Of a DNA stretch of 11,397 nt, positions 1-7,504 are shown piece by piece. Every line of letters starts with the position of its first letter. Position 1 is the first letter of the stretch. Below the pieces are notes generated by a model. It saw only the letters and a program-made list of their open reading frames with translations, was not told the origin of the DNA and ran no database searches. Both the position numbers and the translations under genes were made by a program. This DNA is from Sporomusaceae bacterium (lineage in GTDB: Bacteria > Bacillota > Negativicutes > DSM-13327): assembly GCA_027492445.1 (NCBI GenBank), contig JAPUES010000157.1, positions 1 through 11,397 of the forward strand, read 5' to 3'.

Positions 1-20
1 GCATGCCAAGTCTTTTTTTG

Positions 21-869
21 TTATAAGATGCTGTTTTTACATACAATATAAGAACCAAGATTTTTAAACCATAAGCTTTTTTTTTGGAGTGACGCAATGG
101 CTATTTGAACATTGGCATCGGCAATACTGCCTTCCATATCCATAAAAAATATATATTCCCCTAGCTCTGTGCGGGCTGGGCGGGATTCAATTCGGACTAA
201 ATTAATATTATTACCGGCAAGTTCCTGCAAAAGATGATATAAGCGGCCAGGTTTATCTCCTCTAATTCTGCAAACAATGGAAGTCTTATATTCACCCTCG
301 CCATGTTCTAAAGGCTGTCTGCCTAGAATGACAAAACGCGTGCAGTTATGGGGATGATCTTGAATATCCATTGCTAACACATTCATATCGTATAGTTTAC
401 TAGCTTTAATATTGGCAATGGCAGCATGCCCTTTTGCACTGTCTACTACTAAACGCACGGCTTCTACCGTGCTTTCTACTGCCTTAAACTGGGCATAGGG
501 ATAATGCTTGGTCAAATAGTGGCGACATTGGGCTAAGGGCTGGGCATGAGAGACAATGGTATGAATTTCTTCATCTAGAGATTTTGTCAAAAGGTGGTTA
601 TGGATTTGCCACACTACTTCTTTTTGAATACAAAGATCTACTTCGTGGGCTAAAGTATCAAGGGTAATATTGATAGAACCTTCCAGGGAGTTTTCAATAG
701 GAACAATACATTCCGTAATCTCACCACTCGCCACAGCACGAATACAGGCATCAATGGTAGCGTAAGGCTGAAAAGTCCATTCCGTTTCTGGATAATAATT
801 AGAACAGACATCCTCACTATGGGTACCGCGAGGACCAAGATAGCCAACAATATTATGTGTAGTCATCAT
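21..869 (-). CDS. pheA: Prephenate dehydratase (monofunctional)
   Basis: Converts prephenate to phenylpyruvate, the committed step to phenylalanine, in the cytoplasm. The 282-residue product has the full family layout. A catalytic periplasmic-binding-like domain spans roughly residues 6-185, with PIENSLEGSI at 57-66 and the diagnostic TRF triad at 177-179. A C-terminal ACT domain (about 195-275) carries DKPGRLYHLL (205-214) and ESRP (228-231), the phenylalanine-binding region of the family. There is no chorismate mutase domain, so it is not the E. coli-type fusion. The gene begins ATGATG; an AAGGATG-type ribosome binding site lies about 7 bases upstream of the first ATG. It is read from its own T-box leader and runs divergently from the trp operon. 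Family knowledge predicts feedback inhibition by Phe through the ACT domain. Phe is sparse in the protein (6 of 282). Confidence 0.96.
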   Translation of the reverse strand: MMTTHNIVGYLGPRGTHSEDVCSNYYPETEWTFQPYATIDACIRAVASGEITECIVPIENSLEGSINITLDTLAHEVDLCIQKEVVWQIHNHLLTKSLDEEIHTIVSHAQPLAQCRHYLTKHYPYAQFKAVESTVEAVRLVVDSAKGHAAIANIKASKLYDMNVLAMDIQDHPHNCTRFVILGRQPLEHGEGEYKTSIVCRIRGDKPGRLYHLLQELAGNNINLVRIESRPARTELGEYIFFMDMEGSIADANVQIAIASLQKKSLWFKNLGSYIVCKNSIL

Positions 870-883
870 TCCACATCCTTATA

Positions 884-920
884 AAAAATAAAAAACTCCT
901 CATCCTTAAAGGACGAGAAG
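884..920 (-). terminator. T-box intrinsic terminator before pheA
   Basis: Minus strand: CTTCTCGTCC pairs with GGATGAGGAG (10 bp with two G-U pairs) around a TTTAA loop. It is followed by a run of twelve T interrupted by one A. It lies between the T-box core and the pheA ribosome binding site, as expected for premature termination when tRNA-Phe is charged. Confidence 0.9.
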
Positions 921-1150
921 TTATGCTCTCGTTACCACCTTTGTGCCCTACCAGAGGTAAAGCAACTTTAAAAAGTACGGACCTTTAATAGTCGATACTT
1001 CCTTTGTTAACGGTAAAGGTTCCGGCACCACCTACCATCCCATAAGGGATTTCAGCATGCTACTCCAAGGAGAACTTCAATATAGATCCTGTACCGGGTT
1101 TTCAGCCATTCCCGACTCTCTGTAACGAGGATGATATATTTACTTTTCCT
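884..1150 (-). promoter_or_regulatory. T-box riboswitch, tRNA-Phe specific, upstream of pheA
   Basis: On the minus strand the leader shows a stem I region containing AGAGAG (plus 1116-1121). Its specifier loop reads GAAG-TTC-TCCTTGGAG, so the specifier codon is TTC (plus 1072-1074), which codes for phenylalanine. Farther down is the T-box core AAGGTGGTAACGAGAG (about plus 926-942), which includes the tRNA-end-binding TGGT (934-937). ACGAGAG and AAAGG in this core can pair with CTTCTCGT and CCTTT of the following terminator arm, giving the exclusive antiterminator. Uncharged tRNA-Phe is expected to stabilise the antiterminator and allow pheA transcription. The upstream boundary is approximate. 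Confidence 0.92.
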
Positions 1151-1159
1151 TTTCATTGT

Positions 1160-1186
1160 ATTTTACATTACGATTATTAATGGCAA
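1160..1186 (-). promoter_or_regulatory. Weak candidate promoter for the pheA leader
   Basis: On the minus strand TTGCCA (plus 1181-1186) and TAAAAT (plus 1160-1165) sit just upstream of the Phe T-box. The spacer is only 15 bases, below the preferred 17, so this is a candidate rather than a firm call. No better sigma-A pair was seen between the two leaders. Confidence 0.35.
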
Positions 1187-1263
1187 GTCTACCATAAAAG
1201 CGTTAAGGAAGCAACTGTTATTTACAACTGAAAATAAAAAACCTTTAAAAGTGTAAAAAAGTG

Positions 1264-1293
1264 TTGACTGCTAAAAGACATATGTGCTAAAAT
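1264..1293 (+). promoter_or_regulatory. Sigma-A type promoter of the trp operon
   Basis: TTGACT (1264-1269) is separated by 18 bases from TAAAAT (1288-1293). A TGC immediately before the -10 hexamer makes it an extended -10 promoter. Transcription would start near 1300, just ahead of the Trp T-box leader. Confidence 0.75.
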
Positions 1294-1309
1294 TGCCTCA
1301 AGTGAAATT

Positions 1310-1597
1310 GAAAAATAGCAATGATCAGGACGAGTAAATATGTAAACTCTAGTTCAGCGAGTTGGTGACCGGGAAACCGGAGGTGTGATGACCGACCTAG
1401 AGAGCGTAGCGAATGGACCTGTGAGCTGTCTCCCAAACGCCATTTGGCAAGTAGGTAGGATCGGTTGCCACCGTTAACGGGCTAGGGTATCGGACAATAG
1501 GTCCCGTACTTGAAGTGAGATAGGAAGCGTTAGCTTTCTAATTAGGGTGGTATCGCGAACCATTTCGCCCCTTTATAGGGTGAAATGGTTCTTTTTT
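1310..1597 (+). promoter_or_regulatory. T-box riboswitch, tRNA-Trp specific, upstream of trp operon
   Basis: The leader has a structured stem I (GACCGGGAAACCGG near 1367-1380). The specifier region reads GCGAA-TGG-ACC, giving the tryptophan codon TGG at 1414-1416. The T-box core AGGGTGGTATCGCG lies at 1544-1557, with the tRNA-end-binding TGGT at 1548-1551. Its AGGG and TCGCGAA can pair with CCCT and TTCGC of the next hairpin to form the antiterminator, which excludes the terminator. Uncharged tRNA-Trp should therefore switch on trpDFCBAEG. No Trp-rich leader peptide is needed or seen. The 5' boundary is approximate. Confidence 0.93.
1557..1597 (+). terminator. T-box intrinsic terminator before trpD
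   Basis: GAACCATTTCGCCC (1557-1570) pairs with GGGTGAAATGGTTC (1578-1591) over 14 bp with one G-T wobble. Six T follow at 1592-1597. It shares bases with the T-box antiterminator, so the two structures are alternatives. Confidence 0.94.
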
Positions 1598-1629
1598 ATA
1601 TTCTTTTTTACACTAGAGGAGGATGCGCT

Positions 1630-2664
1630 ATGTTAAAAGATGTAATTGCTCAAGTACTCGTAGGTCAAGACCTTTCCCAAGAGCAGGCCGAGCAAGCCAT
1701 GGAAGTTATTATGTCAGGCCAGGCTGGTGACGTGCAGATTAGTTCACTATTAACAGCACTACGGATGAAAGGGGAAACCAGTACGGAAATCACAGGTTTT
1801 GCCCAAACCATGAGAAACTATGCAGCAAAGATTCAGTGTAACAGTGGATCATTAATTGATACTTGCGGCACTGGTGGCGATAAAAAAGGTACATTTAATG
1901 TATCGACAACCGTGGCCTTTGTAGTAGCTGGTGCTGGACTTACAGTAGCTAAACATGGTAATAGCGGTGTCTCGAGCTCGTGTGGTAGCGCCGATGTTTT
2001 GACATCCTTAGGCATTTATATTAATCTGCCCCCTGAAGCCGTAGCTACCATGATAAATGAAATTAATATTGGTTTTTTATATGCTCCTAGTTTTCACAAG
2101 GCTATGAAACATGCTGCCAAACCCCGTAAAGAATTAGGGTTTAGGACAATCTTTAACCTCCTCGGTCCCTTAACCAACCCAGCGAATGCTCATTGTCAGC
2201 TGATTGGTGTATATGAGCCAGCATTAACTAAAAAAATTGGGGAGGCTTTACAAGGACTTGGTGTGCGGCGGGCCATGGTAGTTCATAGTCTTGATGGTAT
2301 GGATGAAATATCTACGATGGCACCGACTCAAGTAACCGAAGTCAAAAATGATATCATTAGGTCCTATGTCATTAATCCTGCCGACTATGGCTTTGCGGGT
2401 GGCGATCCAGCGGATTATATTGGCGGCACGCCAGAGGAAAATGCCAAGATTATTGTTGCTATCTTAAACGGGCAAACAGGTGCTAAACGTGACATTGTAC
2501 TGATGAATGCAGCAGCAGCGCTGCTCGTTGCGGATAAAGTAGAAAATTTGGCAGAGGGACTAAAAGTGGCGGCAGAAAGTATTGATAGCGGCGCCGCCCT
2601 TGCTAAACTAGAAGTACTAAGAAGCGCTAGCCAAAGGCATAAGGAGGAGTTCTTATTATCATAA
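1630..2664 (+). CDS. trpD: Anthranilate phosphoribosyltransferase
   Basis: Joins anthranilate and PRPP to give phosphoribosylanthranilate, the second step of the pathway. The product has 344 residues, the usual length. Visible motifs are the PRPP loop GTGGD (80-84), NVST (90-93), KHGN (108-111), FRTIFNLLGPLTNP (171-184, with the anthranilate-site Arg172) and the metal-binding pair Asp225-Glu226 in MDEIS. The residue after KHGN is Ser, where Arg is common in the family. The start is ATG 1630 because AGAGGAGGA lies 7 bases ahead; the in-frame ATG at 1585 is inside the terminator hairpin. It is the first gene of the operon and its end overlaps the trpF start. It contains no tryptophan. Confidence 0.96.
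   Translation: MLKDVIAQVLVGQDLSQEQAEQAMEVIMSGQAGDVQISSLLTALRMKGETSTEITGFAQTMRNYAAKIQCNSGSLIDTCGTGGDKKGTFNVSTTVAFVVAGAGLTVAKHGNSGVSSSCGSADVLTSLGIYINLPPEAVATMINEINIGFLYAPSFHKAMKHAAKPRKELGFRTIFNLLGPLTNPANAHCQLIGVYEPALTKKIGEALQGLGVRRAMVVHSLDGMDEISTMAPTQVTEVKNDIIRSYVINPADYGFAGGDPADYIGGTPEENAKIIVAILNGQTGAKRDIVLMNAAAALLVADKVENLAEGLKVAAESIDSGAALAKLEVLRSASQRHKEEFLLS
2641..2649 (+). promoter_or_regulatory. Ribosome binding site deciding the trpF start
   Basis: AAGGAGGAG, within the last codons of trpD, is the strongest Shine-Dalgarno match at this junction. Its core ends 7 bases before ATT 2655. It supports initiation at the ATT/ATC/ATA run and not at GTG 2775. Confidence 0.75.
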
Positions 2665-3275
2665 AAGTATGCGGCATTACGTCTCACAGTGCGGCGCAAG
2701 GGGCAAAAGACTATGGGGCTGATTATATCGGATTTGTCTTTGCAGAGAGTAAACGACGTATTGATAGCCAAGAAGTGGTAAAGATAACGCGCCAAATTAG
2801 CGGTGTGCGTAAAGTCGGTGTTTTTGTAAATGCTCCTTTAACAGAAGTACAGGACATTGCTAAGGAATGTAAACTAGATTATGTACAATTACATGGAGAT
2901 GAATCTCCAGAATATTGTCGTTTAGTCAAGTATCCAATTATTAAGGCACTGCGAGTAGGAACTAATTTTGATCCATTAGCCCTTGCTGCCTATGGTGCAG
3001 AGTGGATTTTATTAGATAGCTTTGTCCTAGGCCAGCAAGGGGGAACAGGCGTAACCTTCGATTGGCGTGAGGCTCAAGGATTGCGGCAACAGATTACAAC
3101 CCCTCTTTTGGTAGCTGGTGGCCTGAATGCCAAAAATGTGGAAGAGGCCATTAAGGTTTTGTCCCCTGAAGGCATTGATGTATCGGGTGGAGTTGAGACC
3201 AATGGGGTCAAGGATTTAGAAAAAATAAAAGAATTTTTAATTGCGGCTCGTAGGGGCAAAGGTGGTGCAAGATAA
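2655..3275 (+). CDS. trpF: Phosphoribosylanthranilate isomerase, probable AUU start
   Basis: Catalyses the Amadori rearrangement of phosphoribosylanthranilate to CdRP. The reading frame holds a complete TIM-barrel TrpF of 206 residues if it begins at ATT 2655. The N-terminus would then be MIIKVCGIT, with the general-base Cys at residue 6, followed by GADYIGFVFAESKRRI (21-36), QLHGDE (78-83), the general-acid Asp121 in LLDSF, GGTG (129-132) and DVSGGVE near the end. The frame is closed by TAA at 2640-2642. Between that stop and the KVCGIT codons there is no ATG, GTG or TTG, so the start must be non-canonical. The first canonical start, GTG 2775, would delete 40 residues including the catalytic Cys. 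The start overlaps trpD by 10 bases, suggesting coupled translation. Gene identity is certain; the exact start codon is inferred. Confidence 0.9.
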   Translation: MIIKVCGITSHSAAQGAKDYGADYIGFVFAESKRRIDSQEVVKITRQISGVRKVGVFVNAPLTEVQDIAKECKLDYVQLHGDESPEYCRLVKYPIIKALRVGTNFDPLALAAYGAEWILLDSFVLGQQGGTGVTFDWREAQGLRQQITTPLLVAGGLNAKNVEEAIKVLSPEGIDVSGGVETNGVKDLEKIKEFLIAARRGKGGAR

Positions 3276-4069
3276 TGCTAAAAAAAATTACCGATATAAA
3301 ACGCCAGGTAGTGGAAGCTGCGAAGCAAGAAAAACCACTTACCTCCTTCATAAATAAAATTGTGCCAGGAAATTTTTCTTTTAGTAAGGCTATTAAAGAG
3401 TCACCATGGGCACTCATTGCAGAATGCAAACTAGCTTCTCCGGCAAAGGGAGAGCTATGCAGTGCCTATTCTGTGCCAGAACTGGCTGAATTTTATACCG
3501 CAAATGGTGCAGTAGCCCTTTCGGTACACACTGATACTCATTTTCGCGGTCGTTTAGAAGATATAGCTGCTGTACGCAGTGTGACTTCCCTGCCAATCTT
3601 ACGTAAAGATTTTATTATTGATGAATATCAGATTTATGAAGCCAGAGAAGCAGGAGCCGATGCCATATTACTGATTGCCAATATATTATCAGATGAAGAA
3701 CTAAAGAAATATTTAGCTCTTGCTCAGGAGCTAGGCATGGACTGTCTAGTAGAGGTTCATAGCTTAGAAGAACTACAGCGAGTGCAGCAAACTCCGGCCA
3801 AGTTGATAGGCATTAATAATCGGAATTTAACAACCTTTGTAACGGATGTGCAAAATACCTTTGATTTATTACCCTATTGTGATAAGGAGCGCCTATTCAT
3901 TAGTGAAAGTGGTGTAAGTACCAAGGCGGAAGCTAATAGCTTGCGAGAAGCAGGATTACGAGGGGTTTTAGTAGGGGAAGGATTAGTAAAAACAAGTGAT
4001 ATTGGGGAAAAAACTCGAGAGCTAGCAATGCTAGAACCGATAAATGGAGGGAAAGAACATGCCAAATAA
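3275..4069 (+). CDS. trpC: Indole-3-glycerol-phosphate synthase
   Basis: Closes the indole ring by decarboxylating CdRP to indole-3-glycerol phosphate. This is a single-domain TIM barrel of 264 residues. Catalytic and binding residues that match the Sulfolobus enzyme are visible: Glu50 and Lys52 in IAECKLASPAKG, Lys111 in LRKDFI, Glu160 in LVEVH, Asn181 in GINNRNL, and Glu211-Ser212 in SESG. The usual SVLT strand reads SVHT (83-86). Its ATG overlaps the trpF stop by one base (TAATG), and an AAAGGTGG site sits upstream. It is separate from trpF, unlike the enterobacterial trpCF fusion. Confidence 0.96.
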   Translation: MLKKITDIKRQVVEAAKQEKPLTSFINKIVPGNFSFSKAIKESPWALIAECKLASPAKGELCSAYSVPELAEFYTANGAVALSVHTDTHFRGRLEDIAAVRSVTSLPILRKDFIIDEYQIYEAREAGADAILLIANILSDEELKKYLALAQELGMDCLVEVHSLEELQRVQQTPAKLIGINNRNLTTFVTDVQNTFDLLPYCDKERLFISESGVSTKAEANSLREAGLRGVLVGEGLVKTSDIGEKTRELAMLEPINGGKEHAK

Positions 4070-5252
4070 AAATGGACGGTTTGGTGATTATGGGGGTCAA
4101 TTTGTACCAGAAACTGTTATGCCAGCCTTATTAGAGCTAGAAGAGGCTTATAATACATTAAAAGTCGATAAAGAGTTTCAAGAAGAAGTAGCCTTTTATT
4201 ACCGGGAATATGCTGGTCGCCCAACTCGTCTTTATTTTGCCAAAAACCTCACGGAGCATTATGGCAAGGGGAAAATTTATCTAAAACGAGAAGATTTACT
4301 CCATACGGGAGCTCATAAAATCAATAATGCCTTAGGTCAGGCCATCCTTGCCAAACGCATGGGCAAAAAACGCATTGTTGCCGAAACAGGAGCGGGGCAA
4401 CATGGTGTGGCTTGTGCAACAGTAGCCGCTTTATTTGGCCTTGAATGCTGCGTATTTATGGGGGAAGAAGACATTGAGCGCCAAGCCCTCAATGTGTTTC
4501 GTATGAGACTCTTAGGCACAAAAGTAATACCTGTCACCAGTGGTACTGGTACGCTAAAAGATGCTACCAGTGAAGCCATTCGGTATTGGGTTACTCATGT
4601 AGAAGACACCCATTATATTATTGGTTCCGTAGTAGGGCCCCATCCCTATCCCATGATGGTAAGAGATTTTCAAGCGGTCATTGGTCAGGAATTAGAAGCT
4701 CAAGTACAGGAACTCGCAGGCAGTAAGCTCAGTCATATCGTAGCTTGTGTTGGGGGCGGTAGTAATGCCATGGGGATTTTTTATCAGTTCCGCAACAAGC
4801 AAGAAATTATAAAAATTGGCGTGGAGGCTGCCGGCAAAGGCCTCGATACTCCCGATCATGCCGCCTCTCTTACCTTAGGACGCCCAGGTGTACTACATGG
4901 CTCTTTTAGCTATTTATTACAAGATGAGGATGGGCAGGTGATTCCTCCTTACTCCATATCTGCAGGACTGGATTACCCAGGGATTGGACCAGAGCATTCC
5001 TTTTTTAAAGATACAGGCATTGTAACATATGTGGCGGTTACGGATGAGGAAGCATTAGCAGCTTTTCAGCGTTTAGCCCAGATTGAAGGTATTATTCCAG
5101 CCTTAGAAAGTTCACATGCCTTAGCTCAGCTAGAAAAACTAATGCCTGAGACCAAGGAAAATGATGTAGTGGTTGTATGTTTGTCAGGACGTGGTGATAA
5201 GGATGTACAATCCGTAGCGAATGTATTGGAGGGGATGAAATGTCACGGATAA
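4059..5252 (+). CDS. trpB: Tryptophan synthase beta subunit
   Basis: Condenses indole and serine to tryptophan with pyridoxal phosphate. The product has 397 residues. The PLP-binding lysine is Lys87 in HTGAHKINNALGQ, and the catalytic Glu109 lies in AETGAGQHG; both positions match Salmonella numbering. The phosphate loop is CVGGGSNAMG, and GRGDKD is near the end. This is the TrpB1 type that partners with TrpA. I chose ATG 4059 (MPNKNGRFGDYGGQF) because GGAGGGAA lies just ahead; ATG 4044 would put that site inside the gene. The start overlaps the end of trpC by 11 bases. Confidence 0.97.
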   Translation: MPNKNGRFGDYGGQFVPETVMPALLELEEAYNTLKVDKEFQEEVAFYYREYAGRPTRLYFAKNLTEHYGKGKIYLKREDLLHTGAHKINNALGQAILAKRMGKKRIVAETGAGQHGVACATVAALFGLECCVFMGEEDIERQALNVFRMRLLGTKVIPVTSGTGTLKDATSEAIRYWVTHVEDTHYIIGSVVGPHPYPMMVRDFQAVIGQELEAQVQELAGSKLSHIVACVGGGSNAMGIFYQFRNKQEIIKIGVEAAGKGLDTPDHAASLTLGRPGVLHGSFSYLLQDEDGQVIPPYSISAGLDYPGIGPEHSFFKDTGIVTYVAVTDEEALAAFQRLAQIEGIIPALESSHALAQLEKLMPETKENDVVVVCLSGRGDKDVQSVANVLEGMKCHG

Positions 5253-6028
5253 GAGATCGATTTCAACAGTTACAAAGTCAAGGACGCAAGGGCTTTATTG
5301 CCTATGTTACAGCAGGTTTCCCAGATTTAGCAGGTACTGTAGAAGCGATAGAGGTGTTAGAGGCAGCAGGGGCTGATGTCATTGAAATCGGTATTCCTTT
5401 TTCCGACCCCATGGCCGATGGTCCTGTCATTCAAAAAGCAGCAACCTTAGCATTAGAGGCTGGCATGACTACACCGAAAGTATTAGAAATCATTACTACT
5501 GTTCGGAAAACTTCCCAAGTTCCTTTAGTAGTTATGACTTATATTAATACTATCTTAAATGTAGGTGTGGAAAAATTTGTTCGCTCCTTTGCTGCGGCTG
5601 GTCTAGATGGCATTATCGTACCTGATTTGCCCCTTGAAGAAGCAGGTTTATTATCACAGTTTTGTGAAGAAGTAGGTATTGATTTAATTCAGCTAGTAGC
5701 ACCTACTACTCCCAAGAATCGGTTAGTCGCCATTTGTAAAAAAGCCCAAGGATTTGTTTATTGTGTCTCCAATACTGGGGTCACTGGTGTACGGCAGGTT
5801 GACTATTCGCAAATTGCTCCTGTCATTGAAATTGTTCGTAGTGAGACTGCTGTGCCGCCAGCTATCGGTTTTGGGATTGGCAGCATCGAGGGAGCACAGC
5901 AGGCGGCAAAATATGCGGATGGCGTTATTGTCGGAAGCGCTATTATGCAGCGGCTTATGGACGAAGGAATTGATTCTGTTGGTACCTTTGCTAAATCCAT
6001 TCGTAAGGCCCTAGATGAAGGAGTGTGA
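5240..6028 (+). CDS. trpA: Tryptophan synthase alpha subunit
   Basis: Cleaves indole-3-glycerol phosphate to indole, which is channelled to TrpB. It is a TIM barrel of 262 residues. The two catalytic residues fall exactly at the standard numbers: Glu49 in VIEIGIPFSDP and Asp60 in MADGPVIQ. Phosphate-site glycines (GFGIGS, DGVIVGSAI) are present near the C-terminus. It overlaps trpB by 13 bases with GGAGGGG at 5228-5234, the usual tight trpBA coupling that supports equal amounts of the two subunits. It contains no tryptophan. Confidence 0.97.
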   Translation: MSRIRDRFQQLQSQGRKGFIAYVTAGFPDLAGTVEAIEVLEAAGADVIEIGIPFSDPMADGPVIQKAATLALEAGMTTPKVLEIITTVRKTSQVPLVVMTYINTILNVGVEKFVRSFAAAGLDGIIVPDLPLEEAGLLSQFCEEVGIDLIQLVAPTTPKNRLVAICKKAQGFVYCVSNTGVTGVRQVDYSQIAPVIEIVRSETAVPPAIGFGIGSIEGAQQAAKYADGVIVGSAIMQRLMDEGIDSVGTFAKSIRKALDEGV

Positions 6029-6033
6029 ATGCT

Positions 6034-7503
6034 ATGATCGCCTATCCAGCTAAAAATGAATTTTGTCAATTCGCAGAAAAACATAATATATTGCCTGTAT
6101 ATACAGAATTATTAACGGATATGGAGACACCTGTATCTCTCTACTACAAGCTGGTCGGTGATGATGTAGGTTTTATTTTAGAAAGTGCGGAAACCAGTAA
6201 AACCTTTGGTCGCTATTCCTTTATTGGCGCCGCCCCCTTTGCCACCATTCGAGCGCGCCATCACTATTCAGAAATCATTACAGGAGAAACATCTACAAAG
6301 GTAAAGGGTACTCCTATTCATGTATTACGTGAGTATTTGAAGAGCTTTTCTTTTCCAGATTTACCTGATTTGCCGCCGTTTACCGGTGGTGGAGTTGGTT
6401 ATTTTGCGTATGAATCAATCGCTACTTGGGAACGAATCCGAGGACTGGAGCTTCCCGCAGAAATGATACTCTCCGAACTATTATTTTGCCAAGTGCTTAT
6501 TATCATGGATCATTTGACTCATTCCACTAAATTAATGTATTTAGCGCGCACAGAGCCAGGAAAAACACCAGCGGAAACCTATGAGGAAGCCAATAGGCAG
6601 CTTGCCTATTGGACGCAAAAACTACGTCAGCCTTGCGCGTATCCTAAAGATAATATGACAATGCCTAAAGTGGCTAAAAACCTAGAAATTGATGAACTAG
6701 CCCAAAATAAGTTTATTTCCATTGTGGAAGAAGCCCAAGAACATATTTTGGCAGGGGATATTTTTCAAGTGGTCTTATCCCAACAATTTCGCAGTAAGCT
6801 AAAAAAACATCCTTTTGCCCTTTATCGTCGTTTGCGGCAGATAAATCCTTCTCCTTACATGTTTTATATTAATTATGGTGAGCGTAAACTAGTGGGAGCA
6901 TCACCAGAAATGCTAGTGAAGTTATCAGGAGAAGAAGTTCTTACTTACCCGATTGCTGGTACTCGTCCCCGAGGCAGGGATGGGGCTGAGGACGCGCTTT
7001 TGGCTGCTGATCTCCTTGCTGATACTAAGGAAAAAGCAGAACATGCCATGCTCGTCGATTTAGGTCGCAATGACATTGGTCGCATTAGTTTACCTGGTAC
7101 CGTAAAGGTCAATCGTATGATGGAGATTGAAAAATTTTCCCATGTGATGCATATGGTGTCCGAGGTCTCAGGCCAAATTAATCCTAAGTTTGCCGCTGTA
7201 GATGTACTAGCTGCTTGCTTTCCTGCTGGTACTGTGAGCGGTGCACCCAAGGTGCGGGCCATGGAAATTATTCATAAACTCGAAGAGGCACGTCGCGGAC
7301 CCTATGCTGGGGCTGTCGGATATTTTGACTTTAGAGGCAGTATGGATACTTGTATTACCATACGGACCATGGTGATTGACGGGGAGGAAGTCATTATACA
7401 GACAGGTGCTGGTATTGTAGCCGACTCCGTACCCATAAAGGAATACCAAGAAATATTGCATAAAGCAAAAGTACTATTTCAAGTTGTAGGGGAGGAGGAG
7501 TAA
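6034..7503 (+). CDS. trpE: Anthranilate synthase component I
   Basis: Makes anthranilate from chorismate using ammonia delivered by TrpG. It has 489 residues. The N-terminal part holds the feedback motif LESAE (49-53), where the family binds tryptophan. The chorismate-binding domain has NPSPYM (271-276), PIAGTRPRG (306-314), LVDLGRNDIGR and GTVSGAPK (399-406). TrpE is preferred over PabB because of the LESAE motif and the trp context. Two starts are possible: GTG 6025 lies only one base from the GAAGGAG site (6017-6023), while ATG 6034 lies 10 bases from it and is preferred. It starts 5 bases after trpA, unusually distal in the operon. Confidence 0.95.
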   Translation: MIAYPAKNEFCQFAEKHNILPVYTELLTDMETPVSLYYKLVGDDVGFILESAETSKTFGRYSFIGAAPFATIRARHHYSEIITGETSTKVKGTPIHVLREYLKSFSFPDLPDLPPFTGGGVGYFAYESIATWERIRGLELPAEMILSELLFCQVLIIMDHLTHSTKLMYLARTEPGKTPAETYEEANRQLAYWTQKLRQPCAYPKDNMTMPKVAKNLEIDELAQNKFISIVEEAQEHILAGDIFQVVLSQQFRSKLKKHPFALYRRLRQINPSPYMFYINYGERKLVGASPEMLVKLSGEEVLTYPIAGTRPRGRDGAEDALLAADLLADTKEKAEHAMLVDLGRNDIGRISLPGTVKVNRMMEIEKFSHVMHMVSEVSGQINPKFAAVDVLAACFPAGTVSGAPKVRAMEIIHKLEEARRGPYAGAVGYFDFRGSMDTCITIRTMVIDGEEVIIQTGAGIVADSVPIKEYQEILHKAKVLFQVVGEEE

Positions 7504-7504
7504 G

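Noticed and set aside
1585..1629. Extended trpD start at ATG 1585
   Set aside because: It lies within the terminator hairpin of the T-box and has no ribosome binding site; ATG 1630 has AGAGGAGGA at the correct distance and gives the family-standard N-terminus.
1300..1629. Classical trp attenuator with a leader peptide
   Set aside because: No short frame with adjacent Trp codons was found; the TGG specifier, T-box core and terminator fully explain control by a T-box.
2641..2670. Programmed frameshift fusing trpD to trpF
   Set aside because: The shift needed is -1, but no slippery heptamer in the proper phase is present at the trpD end, and the strong internal ribosome binding site explains separate initiation better.
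2775..3275. trpF starting at GTG 2775
   Set aside because: It would remove the first 40 residues including the catalytic Cys and the first barrel strands, while the upstream frame encodes them intact.
4044..4058. trpB start at ATG 4044
   Set aside because: The only good ribosome binding site (GGAGGGAA) lies inside this extension and directly precedes ATG 4059.
6025..6033. trpE start at GTG 6025
   Set aside because: Only one base separates it from the GAAGGAG site; ATG 6034 has a normal spacing of 10 bases.
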